Below are positions 31,640-42,907 of a stretch of 64,000 nucleotides of DNA, in pieces (position 1 is the stretch's first letter; each line of letters opens with the position of its first letter). The notes under the pieces were generated by a model that saw nothing but the letters and a program-made list of their open reading frames with translations, made no database searches and was not told the DNA's origin. The position numbers were made by a program, and so were the translations under genes. Origin of the DNA: Nansenia antarctica (Eukaryota; Chordata; Actinopteri; Argentiniformes; Microstomatidae); the NCBI GenBank assembly GCA_963989245.1, contig OZ022340.1, positions 48,986,796-49,050,795 on the forward strand. Reading direction: 5' to 3'.

Positions 31640-31779
31640 TGTTTCAGTATGACTTTTATTAAACTGCGGTTCCTCCCGCGCACGCCGACATACAACATCC
31701 GGGTCTTACATGCAACATTATCAGGTCACCCCTAGGTGTCCCTGTAACACAGGCTACTAACATATGCCTATATGTAACA
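31640..31779 (-). repeat. 5' LTR of the gypsy element, 140 bp
   Basis: Intact; holds CATATG, the target later used by the MITE in the other LTR. Confidence 0.92.
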
Positions 31780-31784
31780 AAAAC

Positions 31785-32650
31785 TGTGCACGTTTTGGCA
31801 GCGGCGGCCCCTCTCTCCCACCCAATTATTTGTGCTAGTTGTTAACCTGCATTTTTACATGTTGTTCATAATAAACCAGCACAAGAAATGAAAATAATAA
31901 CTAATAAATAATAACATTTTATAAAACAAGAAAAAAATTCAGACAATATATCATATTTATGAAATCTTAATAAACAAATACAGTAGCCTACAGACTCTAA
32001 AAGAAAAATGGGCCCCATCAACAGGACTCAGCCCCTTGGTCAGCAGCAGGAAGACCCGTGGTCATCATCTTATATACAGTGCATTGCTCATAGATGGCTA
32101 TCATGTTATACAGTACATACCAGGGTTTTTCCTGGGTCCGAATGAGGGCTTGGTGGGTGATTTTGTGCGCGCACAGCGCGCCCATATTTTTATGGAGGGA
32201 CCCCCAATTGTTGTATTTGTATTGTAAATTGTAATTATTAATTATTATTATTATTAATGTACCTGGTTATGTTACAGTAGAGAAACAAAAAACAGTTACC
32301 AAAACTGAGTAGCTAAGATTGGCAAAAGATTGGCGTGGTGCAACCAAAATTAGTAAACAACTAGTTTGAAACTAACTAGTAACAACTAGGGGTTTAGTAA
32401 CTACTAAATGCCTGCATTTAGTAATGACTTAGGCCATATTGGTGCAACCCAGTCCAGTAGGCTACCAGATACGATATTGTAATGTATGCACATATTTTGC
32501 TACCACGGTTGCCAGACGGAATTGACAATGTCCAGCCCAACCGGTCTAAAAGCTGCCGAATCCACCCGTCCAGTGTGACCAAAAGTAGCCCAATCTGGTG
32601 TGGCGGGTGGCGCCAATAGGAAAAGGGGAGGTGCCCAAAGGAAAGCACTT
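31785..32650. other. Repeat-like stretch without a gene
   Basis: AT-rich with a possible hAT-type fragment beginning 'cagggtttttcctgggtccg' at about 32121 (followed by 'gtgcgcgcacagcgcgcc', a motif also seen in the hAT ends at 11415 and 38740). The second end was not found. Confidence 0.35.
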
Positions 32651-33460
32651 AGGGGGAACGCCAGAGCGCAGCCGTGTGATCAGGTCGGAGGTAAGGTAGT
32701 TGCACACCTTACTCCATGCTGACAGGCAGAGATCAAGAGGTAGGCCGCAGCCTATGGCTATTTTCTGTGCGTAGCGTTTTATATTATTTCTTTGATTGTA
32801 TGTAATATTGATGGTGTGATGTATTACAGGTCACCTACTTCCCTGCTGGGTTGAAGGCGGCTGGTAGTCGCTGGTAGGACGCTGCCATCGACGTACCAGG
32901 TATTTTAATGTATTCGTCATGTAAATTGAATCATTATGTATTTTAATATGTCGGTAATAGTGTTTTAAGATTGTTCATTTGTGTTTCCTCCAGAGCATCA
33001 GTGCGGCCAGCTGCTCTTGCCGTGAGACGTTTTGTTTGGTTAAAGTTTATGTTCTTATCTAGTCCGCCTGGGCAAGTGTGCCGGTAGCGGGGCGGACTAG
33101 TTTTTATTTTTGTTTGTTTGTTTGTTTGTTTGTTTATTTGTTATTTAAATCCGCTCTTCCCCCACCATTGCCACTTCACCGGGTTAATCCCAGTTCGACC
33201 ATCAGGGCAGGTTTGAGTGTGCTATATTTATAGATGATTGCAGTGAACAACCCTTTTCTACAGTGTGTAGCCTATGGTGTGCAGTGAACAACCCTTTTCT
33301 ACAGTGTGTAGCCTATGGTGTGCAGTGAATATAACACCTGCCCTGGTAACAATAACTGAGGTTCTTTGGAGAGAGGTCAATGTGGGCCTGGATTGTGAAC
33401 TAATGTAATAAAACTATTTTCTATTTAAAGTACATTCTCAACTGTCATTCTTATGCTAGG
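32651..33460. repeat. Unclassified repeat stretch with a hairpin, (TTTG)n and a 41-bp duplication
   Basis: A perfect 10-bp stem, 'ctagtccgcc' (33059-33068) with 'ggcggactag' (33091-33100), is followed by TTTTTATTTTTG and (TTTG)n to 33140. A 41-bp unit 'gcagtgaacaacccttttct...' is repeated in tandem at 33239-33322. 'gtaataaaac' near 33403 may be a poly(A) signal. No ORF. Confidence 0.5.
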
Positions 33461-33879
33461 GACCTATATGGTGGGTGTAACACTGGCAACACTGCTTGCT
33501 ACGTTCTTGCAGCTCGCGTGAACACAGGTTCTTCCATCAGCGCTCGCCTGCCGCTTCGATTGCAGACTCAAGTTAACGCGCGTGCAGAAAGATGCCACGA
33601 AACTCATGTCCGGTAGCTTTCTTTCAAGGAATTTCAAAAATAAAAGTCCCATAAAACAATTGTTATTTCTCACCGTGAGAAATAGAGATGTGGCGTGAGA
33701 GCGTGAGAACTGGTTGAAATGCGTGAGTCTCACGGCGATTGCGTGAGACTTGGCAGCTCTGTGTTTGTTATCGCATAACCAGTCGTTCAGAATGCTCTCA
33801 GTATTTCCCCTACAGTTGCCTTGGGGTGGGCGGGCCAGACCTCCACACACAGCTTCGTGCCGCGCTGGAGAATGGTTTT

Positions 33880-34100
33880 GTTTTTGTTTTGTTTTGTTTT
33901 GACCGAGAGAGTTTTTGCAGGGTGAAAGCTCTGCAGAAGAAAGTAAGCAAGTTGAAACGTTAGCAAATATAATTACTGTGTTCTGACAGAGAAAGTTGGT
34001 TCAAATTAGTCGTTATTATTGTGACTAGAAAGTGTCTGATTATAGTTTCATGATGTGAATAATAGTGTCAAAGAACTAGCAAGCTAGCTACCGTGCTCAG
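33880..34100 (+). repeat. Dispersed repeat E, copy 1 (hAT-related)
   Basis: 'gagagagtttttgcagggtg', 'aaagtaagcaagttgaaa' and 'tgtgactagaaagtgtctga' recur in the same order at 54398-54560, where the repeat starts with a hAT-like end. Confidence 0.8.
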
Positions 34101-34645
34101 AGGTGATTAGATGAGCTAGTCTGCTGCACACATGCCAGCTAATGAGCTAACTGGATGCACTTTATTATTTTACTTAAAGTAGATATACAATCTTTCTTAT
34201 TCTGCTAGAATTGGGCTTTATCGTAATACCATAATGGTATATTTACAGTACATGGACAGTGGATTGAAGCATTGGAACAAACCCTCACTCATTGGAAATT
34301 TCTGTTTTTTGTAGTTGGACATACGATTTTCTTACAGGTGAGAGAGTAAGTAAAGACAGTATCTGACTGCATTGCCCACAGCAACCCAATATTCAATTAG
34401 AATGATGTTATAAACAAATCATGATACAGGTGATGGTACTCCTGCTGGGCATTGCTGCCTGACGCACCTCCAACAGTGCCTTTAGAACAGGTGTGCTGTG
34501 ACACCTCACTGAACACCTATGTGGGCCTAACTGGGTCATCAGCTGGGGACCACCAGTCATTGACGTTTCGCTCCTTTAACCCCAGTACATCTCCTGGTGG
34601 CGGAGCGATGGCAGGGATCTCTCCCTGCCACCCCCTGCTGATGCC
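34101..34645. other. Gene-free stretch
   Basis: Nothing recognised. Confidence 0.3.
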
Positions 34646-35690
34646 CTAGGTGTTGTTCGCCCCCCAACCCTTATGCTTCCTTCTTAGCCACAGCCAGAAG
34701 CTGCCTTTCTCCGCCTCCTCAGCCAACTCTTTCATGACTTTCCGATGCCTTGCTCCTGTGCATCCTATGTCACGGAGTAGGCGAGCAGCTGAGGAAACTA
34801 CGAAGCCCCTACACCCCACTTCCACAGGGCACGTAACGGCTTTCCAGCCAGCCTCCCTGCACTCCGCCGCCAGATCTGCATACTTGGCTCGCTTCCGCTC
34901 GTTGGATGCCTCCAAACCACCCTCCCAAGGGACAGTGAGTTCGACCAGAAGGACTGTCTTGCAAGCCTCTGACCACATGACCAGGTCTGGTCGGAGCGAT
35001 GTTTCCACGATTTCCCTGGGGAACTGGAGCTGTCTCCCCAGGTCGACCCTCATGGTCCAGTCCACTCACTACCCGGTGCGAGGAGTCTTGCTGTATCTCT
35101 CTGACGGGAGGGTTTGACTCTCTCTCCAGCCCTTGCAAACTGGATGGGATGTCTGTCTGGAGCGGAAGGTCTGCTGTTTGCCTCCTGTCTGCATGACTCT
35201 GCCACCTCTGCCAACTTTTTCAGCACCAGGTCGTGTTGCCATGTGTAGCGGCCTTGGGACAGCGCTGTCTTGCAGCCTGTCAGGATGTGCTGGAGGCTCG
35301 CATTGATGGTGTTGCAAAGGGGGCAGGTCTCTTCGGCAGAAAACCATTGGTGGAGGTTTCGGGGACAAGGCAAGGTGTCATATGTTGCTCTGATCAGGAA
35401 GCTGAGCCTAGCTTGGGGGATCTTCCACAGGTCAGACCATGACATGGGCCTGTTTGTGAGACCTTCCCATGACGTCCAGCGTCCTTGCTGGCCCTGGGAC
35501 ACCGCCTTTATGTTAAGGCGTTCCTGCTCAGTTCTTGCCACTTCTGCCACCACCATCTTCGATCTTCTTTGGAAGCCTTTGACCAGAACAAGGGAGTCTC
35601 GCCCCTTCCAAGGCCTGCTCTACCCTCCTGGACTCTGCCGACCACCTCACGGTGCTTCAGCTGTCCGATTGCCAAATCAACCTCCTCTTG
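34646..35690 (-). pseudogene. RLE-type LINE, C-terminal zinc finger and endonuclease
   Basis: Two overlapping minus-strand frames (35556-35050 and 35065-34646) form one broken reading. The first has the post-RT region and a CCHC-type motif CPLCNTINASLQHILTGC (about 35275-35331). The second has the restriction-like endonuclease core LRPDLVMWS ... VLLVELTVPWE and PVEVGCRGF, where PD and the later E are the expected catalytic acids. At least two frameshifts (near 35055-35065 and upstream of 35556) separate the parts. Such endonuclease-last ORFs occur in R2/R4/NeSL-like LINEs, many of which insert at fixed sites. It is dead and 5' truncated. Confidence 0.8.
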
Positions 35691-35699
35691 ATTTGATAT

Positions 35700-36140
35700 G
35701 AATTCAATGTATACCTCTTATTAAATTATAAATACTCTGGTTGTTATATTTGCCTTTTGGTTGACAGCAAAAGAGGTAGAGAGGAGGATAGAGAGGGAGA
35801 GAATGAGAGAGAGCAGGATGGTGTCGGCACACCAGAGAGACAGCAAGAACCAGGTGAGAAAGTGGACATGTAGTCAAGACCACATAAGTAGCCTTGAGAA
35901 CCGATGGTTCTCGAGCCTAACGGCCCTTAAGGGGCAGGAGCCTATCTCCTGTTTCTGTAGCGTGAGGCAGCTTGATGTACAGTCCATGCCACCCCCCCCC
36001 CAAGGCAGCAAACACCGGTGTAGATGCATACTGTATGCATAAGTGAGTGTGGTGGTGCTTATGGGGTGTCGCTACGGGACAGGTGTCGCTCTGACTGGGA
36101 GGGCAAAATCACAGTATACCCACTAGAAAAAACTAGACTA
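35700..36140. other. Gene-free stretch
   Basis: Purine-rich 35770-35830 ('gagaggaggatagagaggga'), a C run at 35992, and 'gtatacccactag' (36114), a phrase also at 38530. No gene seen. Confidence 0.35.
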
Positions 36141-36144
36141 CACC

Positions 36145-36715
36145 ACTGTGTATCATTCATAACTGTACATAGGCTACACATATCATAATATCTTATCACT
36201 ATTGCATGGAACTTGGGTAAACCCGCTGTGAAAAAAAAAAACTCAGCTCCAACAAATCTGAAGGGATTGGGAGACATACTGTACAGTTTATCATTTTCAT
36301 AACTGTCTGTACATATACATATCTTATGTATCACTATTGCTATATATAGCCTATATATAAACACATTATGTTACAAATATCAGTCTTATCCACTGTATCT
36401 AATTCAGCACTGAAGCCTGAAGGTTGAGCACAGTGTGTGCCCCCTTGCTACCTCTGCTGATATAAAAGAGAATTGCAGCCTTGGAGAAAAAGATGGCAGC
36501 CGAATCCCAAGGAAAATACACAGGCACACACAGAAATACTGCAAAATCGCTTTATACTAACTCGATTTTGAAAATGTAAAGATTCTGGGTGGTAGAACGC
36601 ACATATCTAGGAAAAGTCATGAAGGAGGGTCCTGACATTTGATCAAGTGCAAAGGTAGACTTTTTTTTGTACTCACTGGTGCCCGATGACACCTCACGGC
36701 TTTCCTAGTGTTAAA
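36145..36715 (+). repeat. Dispersed repeat D, copy 2
   Basis: Same family and orientation as 22440-22930, with an extra block at about 36450-36520. Confidence 0.75.
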
Positions 36716-37290
36716 GTGTTGCACACTGCTGGCAGTGTTCAGCTTTCCTGCCCGCAGGACAAAGCAGCTCCCCGTTTTATTGGCCTTCTAACAGGATCAG
36801 CTGAATCCAGGCCCTTTATTGTGTAGTCTGGCGTTAGCGAGAGAGGGGAAGAAAAGCCCTGGTGCGACTGCACAACTTGACTTCCTAAATTCCACACTAG
36901 GGTCCTTTAGAGGGGAAGGGAAGCATGAAGAAGGCCCTCTTTTGGATGCATGCACGGAGCACTCCTCTCTTTCGGATCCCGTCCCAACAGTTCAACTGCG
37001 GCCTCTCCTCAGGAGGCTGTAGAGGTGTATCAATATAACATGACTGCCTGGGGCTTATTTATTTTAGATACAAGAGGAGTCAGAGGGCAGTGTTGTGTGA
37101 TTGTGTGTATCTGACATGAAATATATGGTGAACCAAGAAAATATTTGCTAAACTGTTCTCACGTAAATTACTTTTTCCTTGTAACGGAAATATATGTATT
37201 GTGTTGTTCAATGAAAAGTCTAAGCAATAAACTTTATTTCACACAATTTAAAGACCGCTCTTATCAGTTTGAATAGTTTTATATTTAAGT
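36716..37290. other. Gene-free stretch
   Basis: Nothing recognised. Confidence 0.3.
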
Positions 37291-37488
37291 TGTGAAATGT
37301 CATGGGCTGCAAACTACCTGCCGTTCAGGACATTTACTCGAGGTGCAAGAGGAAGGTGGTAAGATCATCAGAGACCCCAGCCACTCCCTGTTCTCTGTTG
37401 CCTTCTGGCGAAAGGTACCGGAGCATCCAGACCCGGTCCAACAGGCTCCGGAACAGTTTCTATGCGCAGGCCATTAGAAATCGCAACT
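37291..37488 (+). pseudogene. LINE ORF2 extreme C-terminus (Rex1/L2-like)
   Basis: Readable in two frames: GCKLPAVQDIYSRCKRK, then LPSGERYRSIQTRSNRLRNSF. This tail pattern (DIY..RC..K, LPSG.RYR, R..RLRNSF) is common at the end of fish Rex1/L2-type ORF2. It is joined directly to hAT sequence at about 37490. Confidence 0.6.
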
Positions 37489-37491
37489 GAT

Positions 37492-38502
37492 TCACCTCAA
37501 CCGCCACTACCTCAACAATTATCTTTCCTGGCAGCGTCTTGCAAAACAAGATATGCTCATTTATGTCCGACTCTTCTTTATAACGCACAAAAGCCAGCAG
37601 CTGAGCCTCCCCACTAACGTCGGTCATTTCATCTAATTGCAAAGCGAACTGACCTGCTTGCTTCATTTTATCCACCACTTGTCCGACAATATTTATGGAT
37701 GATCAATCCGACGGGAGACAGTATTGTTTGATAATGGTACCAACTTGAGCGCGTCAGCTGCTTTCTTGTCCAGCATAGTTTTAGCCAAAATCATAGCGGC
37801 AGGCAAAATCAGATCTTCGGCGATTGAATGTGTTTTTTTTTACTTAGCCACCAGTAATGAAACAGCATAGGACGCCTCCAGTGCTTTGCTTGACACACTT
37901 GCCGCTTCCTTCAGTGTAGCCTGACTTGACTTGAACTCTGACAGTTTTCGCTTGAAAAAGTCGTCAGTTTTACCAACAGTTGCTAGGTGTTTGGTGCTCT
38001 GGTGTCTCTGTAAATGGGCTGGCTTCATTGAATTATTAGCCAGGACTTCGCCACAGAAAAAGCACTGTGGCTGTGGTGGATCAGCCGATGTACATGTAAA
38101 TCCCCACAAAACATATGTTTCCAAATAATAGCGGGGTCCTTTTTTTTTCTTTTTTCTCTGATCTGACCGTCTGATCTGCCTCTGATCTGACCGTTACTGT
38201 AGCTGGTCGTTTTAGCCATCTGTCCATCTTTGCGGTATACTGACAGGCCTAGCTGACTTGCGCGAAAATGATCGTGAACGTGATTTAAATGTGACGTGAC
38301 TACCACTTGTGTTACAGTCATCACCTGTCGGGGAGGAACTTGAGTTGCAGCGTACCATTTTAACAACAGGTTTATGAAACGACTATATTAAATTATTTTT
38401 TTGGAAAGGGAAATAAATTATAATTCCAAATCTTTCCACGTACCCCCTGCAATCCCCTCACGTACCCCCAGGGGTCCGCGTACCCCCGGTTGGGAACCAC
38501 TG
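37492..38502 (-). pseudogene. ZBED5-like hAT transposon, 5' part
   Basis: The right end is 'cggttgggaaccactg' (ending 38502), the standard end of Charlie/Buster-type hATs. Minus-strand frames give an N-terminal piece (MLKWYAATQVPP, 38366-), a BED-like zinc finger (CFFCGEVLANNSMKPAHLQR with QSTKH, about 38060) and then QFALQLDEMTDVSGEAQL (37620-), with the Asp of the first DDE block. Stops and shifts occur at about 37690 and 37845. The left half is absent beyond the LINE junction. Confidence 0.82.
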
Positions 38503-38681
38503 GGGTGATACGCAGGACTATGCCGTATAGTATACCCACTAGGAAAGGCCAAGGATTTCCGTATACCCACTTAAAAATGTGTGAGGATACGTAACGGCGT
38601 TTTGTGACAGAACTTTCACTTTCATTCATAACATTCACCCCGTCTGTGTTACGAAGCGCTTGACTTTTGGACCATTGGGAC

Positions 38682-41600
38682 CAGGGGCGGATTTAGGATT
38701 GTAGGAGATCCGGGGCTTAGCCCAGAGAGATAATATAATGTGCGCGCGGAGCGCGGCGGAAAAATTTGCCTTCAACCTTCAACTTACCACCACCTTAAAG
38801 CGGACAAAAGAGACTGGCACTGGAGAACACATATACATTCACACCCTTTAATGAAGCAAACTAATTGTGGTGGTTCTGGGCACAGAGGGAGGTCAGCACA
38901 CGTAGCTCCCCCTCCAGGCCAGAACGCGCCATGTCCCCACACAGTGTTAAGGCACACTAATGCCTTAACTCACTCAAATACAGTCAGCAGCTGGTTGAAG
39001 TGATTTCAGATCACTGATCCAGGGAACATGCCTCACATCCACTGAAAGAAGAACATATAAAACAAAAGGGGTATTAAGACTGACCATATCATGATATATA
39101 ATATATATAATAACTATATCATGTAAAACAATAAAATAAAATGCATCTTATTCTCTTACAGTACATGTGATCCTGGCTGGCACCTCATAAACTTCAGATG
39201 TAAAAAACAAACATGAAATGCATCTTATTCTCTTACATGTGATCCTGGCTGGCACCTCTGCTGTCTTTTACTGCTGTGTTCTTCACTCCTTTCTTCTCAC
39301 CCTGTTTTCATCTCTTCCTCTAGTTGTATCTCCTCCATTCTTTTCCTCACTGTGTTCTCTCTTCCTCACTCATTTTACAGACTTTCAAACTATAACTATA
39401 CAAACTATTAAACATCAACCTTATATCCATTCACGTTTTCTCATTTCTTCTTCAATTTCTTCATTGCACTCCTTTCCAACTGCTATCCCCCCCACCCCTC
39501 TCTCCCATCCCCATCTTTTTTTTCTACTTTTCTTGTGGTGGCAAAATAAGGCTGTGCCGACGTGGCTTTAATTGAGCAAACCTGTCAATAATTTTGTCAG
39601 TTGTTATGGCATCGAGGTTGTTCTTCTCAATTGACATGATTGCCAGGTCATTGAGCCTGTCTTGGCCCATCGTGCTCCTTAGCCATGTGTGCAGACGGCG
39701 TAAGGCGCTGAAGGAGCGTTCACAGCTGCAGCTGCTAACTGGAATTGTCAGGGCCACTTGGAGGACAGCCTTCAGGGTTGGGAACATGTCTCTGTCAAGA
39801 CTCTGGAACACAGTGGCTATGTCAGGGAATTTATTCTCTTTCTCAGCGATATCTGGAAGAAACTTCTAGCCACCAGGAGTTCTTCTGGCTTCAGTTTTAT
39901 TTTGTAATGCCTAGCAAGGCTTTTGAGAGCATCTTCGGAGAGAAAAGTCGCTGAGGTTGGGTTGCAGGCTTGAATGCCTGACATCAGCTCTGCTCCCACA
40001 TCTGAAAACCGATGGGTGAGTTCCTGTATCATCCTGTCCAGGCACGGATAAAAAAGCTGACCTCTGAAATCACCTGGGGTGGTCAGATTGGAGGTTGCTC
40101 CACAGGCTGACTCCACCACAAAACCATCCAATCTTTTTTGTTTCTGCCTGGGACCAACAGGTAGCTGAATGTGATGTTCCTCACATATGGTCATGGCGCT
40201 CTTGAAAACATCTTCAGCCCCAGGGTCTGTGCGGAGATCTGTCAATGTTTTAACAATTGCCATCTTGTACTGCGCTGCTCTGCCCAAGTCCAAACTTTCC
40301 CCCTGCAGGTACCGGTGAAGCCCTTCAGTTATCCCGAGGAGTTTGGCAAACATCACCAGCATGTAGACCGTCTTCGGCTTGCAGAGATTTGACAGGATCC
40401 CTTGGGCCGTGGCTGTCTTCATGGTCCTGAGACATGCAAGGATGGCAGGAAGGTTGTTCACAACAGCTTTTACAGACCTCACCTGGCTTGCCCATCGTGT
40501 TGTTGAGAGCTGCACTAGTTCAGATGGCTTTAATCCCAGTTGGTTCTGTATTTCTATGAACTTGTTATGATTAACAAGGGATTTGCTGAAAATTGTATAC
40601 ATGTTTTCCAGAAGGTCGAAGAATGCGGCAGCTTCCGGTATGGCTTTGCATGTGTGGCACAGGACTAGGTTGAGCTCATGTGCATAACAGTGTACATACA
40701 CTGCTTCAGGGTGTCGCTCTCTGAAGCGGGCCTGGACACCCCCCACTGCTCCACTCATCACTGCTGCTCCATCATATGTTTGTGCAACACACATGAGGTC
40801 CCCTAGTTTGTGAGACTGCAGCACTGCCTCTATTCCATCTGCAATGGACTTCGCATCAAATTTGTCTAGCTTGTGTAGCCCAAGAAAAGCCTCTCTTGGG
40901 GTACCTTCCATTGTGACATAACGAACACAGACTGCCAGCTGCTCTGTGTGGTGATCTCTGGCTTCATCTGCCATCACAGAGTACATCTTGGAGGATGTAA
41001 TTTCTTTTGTGACATTTTCTGTTATTTCTTGTGCAATGCTGGTAATCATTTCGTTTTGGGACGTATGGGAGAGGTAGGTGGCATTTTTAGAAGGTGTATA
41101 TATTTGGAGAAATGGGTCAAATTGTTTGAGGAGTTTCATGCATTCATGGAAGTTGCCTGGATTCTGGCTAGCCTCCTGCTCATCATGCCCACGGAATGGG
41201 ATGCCTTGCTTCCCTAAAAATGTGGTTACACCCACAATGCGCTGAAGGTATTGGCGCCTCTCCAATATTTCTTCTGCCCTTGCAGTATGCAGCAGCTCAA
41301 CCACATCCCCATGAGTTCCTGTGCTTTTAAAGCTCTGCCAACATGTCATGCTTGACTTGTGGAGGTCAGTTTTCTCATGCTCACGGAAGGAATCCAAAGC
41401 CCTTTTCCAGTTAAAAAGTCCAGAGCTACTGAGGAGAGCATCTTTATGGGTGCGAATATTCTGCCTTCCAAATTGCTGACATGGAAAGCAAAATGCAGAG
41501 TTTCTGGCTACAGAGTACTCCAGCCATTTAAATTGCTCGAACCAGCTCTTATTAAATGCTCTCTGCTGGGTACCAAATTGGCTGAAGGGGTACTGGGGGA

Positions 41601-41939
41601 GGCACACCTGCTTAGGGCAACTTTCTTTTGTCCCTAAATCAATAGCAGACAATCCACCTGCTGTCCCTTGTTGCTCTGCTGTCCCTTGCTGCTCCTCCCT
41701 ACATGTAGCTAACTCATCTGTGTGACAAAAATAAAGTCCTCACAGTCAAATCAACTTCAATTTCATGATAGCTCAAATTCACAACAAAAGTTATCTCATG
41801 ACACTTTTCATATAGAGCAGGACTAGAAACATACTCAAACATTACACCTGTAGATTCACACCTGAAACATCTTTTCTTGGTGGCCTGGCTGATGCAGCTG
41901 TATTGGATAGCAGCTGACCTGTATTACAAAATAGACAGT

Positions 41940-41981
<42 letters not shown>

Positions 41982-42899
41982 GTCACCATCATTTATATTT
42001 GTATAGAATTACATAATTGATGGGCTGAGGCTAGTTATGTTACAGTATGTATATCAGGGCAGACTCTGTGCTCACCACTTATATTGTATTTAGAGTCTTG
42101 TCCTGTGTTATATGACGATATATTACATGTATTGTTGGCTTGTGTATAGTACTGTGAAATCAAATCCCCCCTGGGACATTAAACAAACTTAGTTAGTTAG
42201 CGTTACATCTTAGGATAGATTTGAGTCATGTTCTGTATACATACATACTACCATAAGGGCATACTTAATGTGGTTACTCCATGTTTACTAGCTGTAACAT
42301 TAACGTTACATCATTATTTTTCACTTGTTACTCAGTCAACCAGAGTGCAGATATCAAAGACTATCAGCCTGTTATTCACTTTATTTGTATAAGTATTATC
42401 CTTTGTTTGATTTCTTACCATGTACCGTAACAGTACCTTGCTATGTTTCATTTTCATTATAACATAACGTTATGTTATGATAGCCAGCTAGCATTAGCAA
42501 ACCGGAAAAGTAGTGTCAGTGAGTCAGTCACCTTTCTAATAAGATTCACAAACCTGAAACATCATCTATGTCATCACTGGTGACGTCATTGTTGTCAGCT
42601 GCTGATACGGCTGGTGCAACAGTTCTTGGCGATTGTTTTTTTGAAAAAAACTTTCGGATATCCATCCTTACACTTTTGTCAGGCACTGATTGAGAGGCAC
42701 TGATTGAGATCACTTCTTCTTCAGGGCAGGGCAGGCTACGCAGTACGCAGGCTAATGTCGCGCAGCTGCTGCCTCTCTGTTGGACTCCGGTACTGCACGT
42801 TACTCACGTTTTTTTTTTTTTTTTAAGTAAAACATTCGGGGATTTTCACAAAACATCCGGGGCTTGAGCCCAAGTAGCCACCCCCTAGCGCCGCCCCTG
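38682..42899 (-). mobile_element. hAT DNA transposon, 4218 bp, nearly autonomous
   Basis: Ends 'caggggcggatttaggattg' and '...ctagcgccgcccctg', with perfect 8-bp TSD ATTGGGAC (38674-38681, 42900-42907). It carries a spliced transposase on the minus strand. The deletion derivative at 11357-12450 shares both ends. A 50-bp duplication ('atcttattctcttaca...') lies in the 3' part (39140, 39218). A (CA)n run occupies 41942-41976. Confidence 0.95.
39524..42665 (-). CDS. hAT transposase (ZMYM1/DUF4371-like), three exons, one frameshift
   Basis: Exon 1 is 42665-42554, starting ATG and MDIRKFFSKK; exon 2 is 41918-41862; exon 3 is 41717-39524. Donors GTTTGT and GTGTGA and acceptors ACAG fit, and the phases agree (all phase 1). 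Exon 3 has a TTF-type zinc finger (FCFPCQQFG), GIPFRGHDE, the first-Asp block MADEARDHHTEQLAVCVRY, HCYAHELNLVLC and the C-terminal hAT dimerisation domain CSCERSFSALRRL. One base shift near 39866 splits the last ~110 codons from the rest. Without it the protein would be about 780 residues, normal for the family. It excises and reinserts DNA with 8-bp duplications. Splicing is inferred from sequence only. Confidence 0.85.
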
Positions 42900-42907
42900 A
42901 TTGGGAC

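Larger units (their letters stand above)
26429..31779 (-). mobile_element. Ty3/gypsy LTR retrotransposon, nearly intact
   Basis: Complete element on the minus strand: 5' LTR 31640-31779, gag-protease, RT, RNase H, integrase, 3' LTR 26429-27257 (interrupted). LTRs begin TGTTACAT and end AAACA on the element strand. A perfect 5-bp TSD AAAAC flanks it (26424-26428, 31780-31784). The domain order gag-PR-RT-RH-IN and the gag with two zinc knuckles suggest a Mag-like gypsy lineage; the clade is an inference. The only obvious break is at a C run (30409-30420). Confidence 0.93.
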
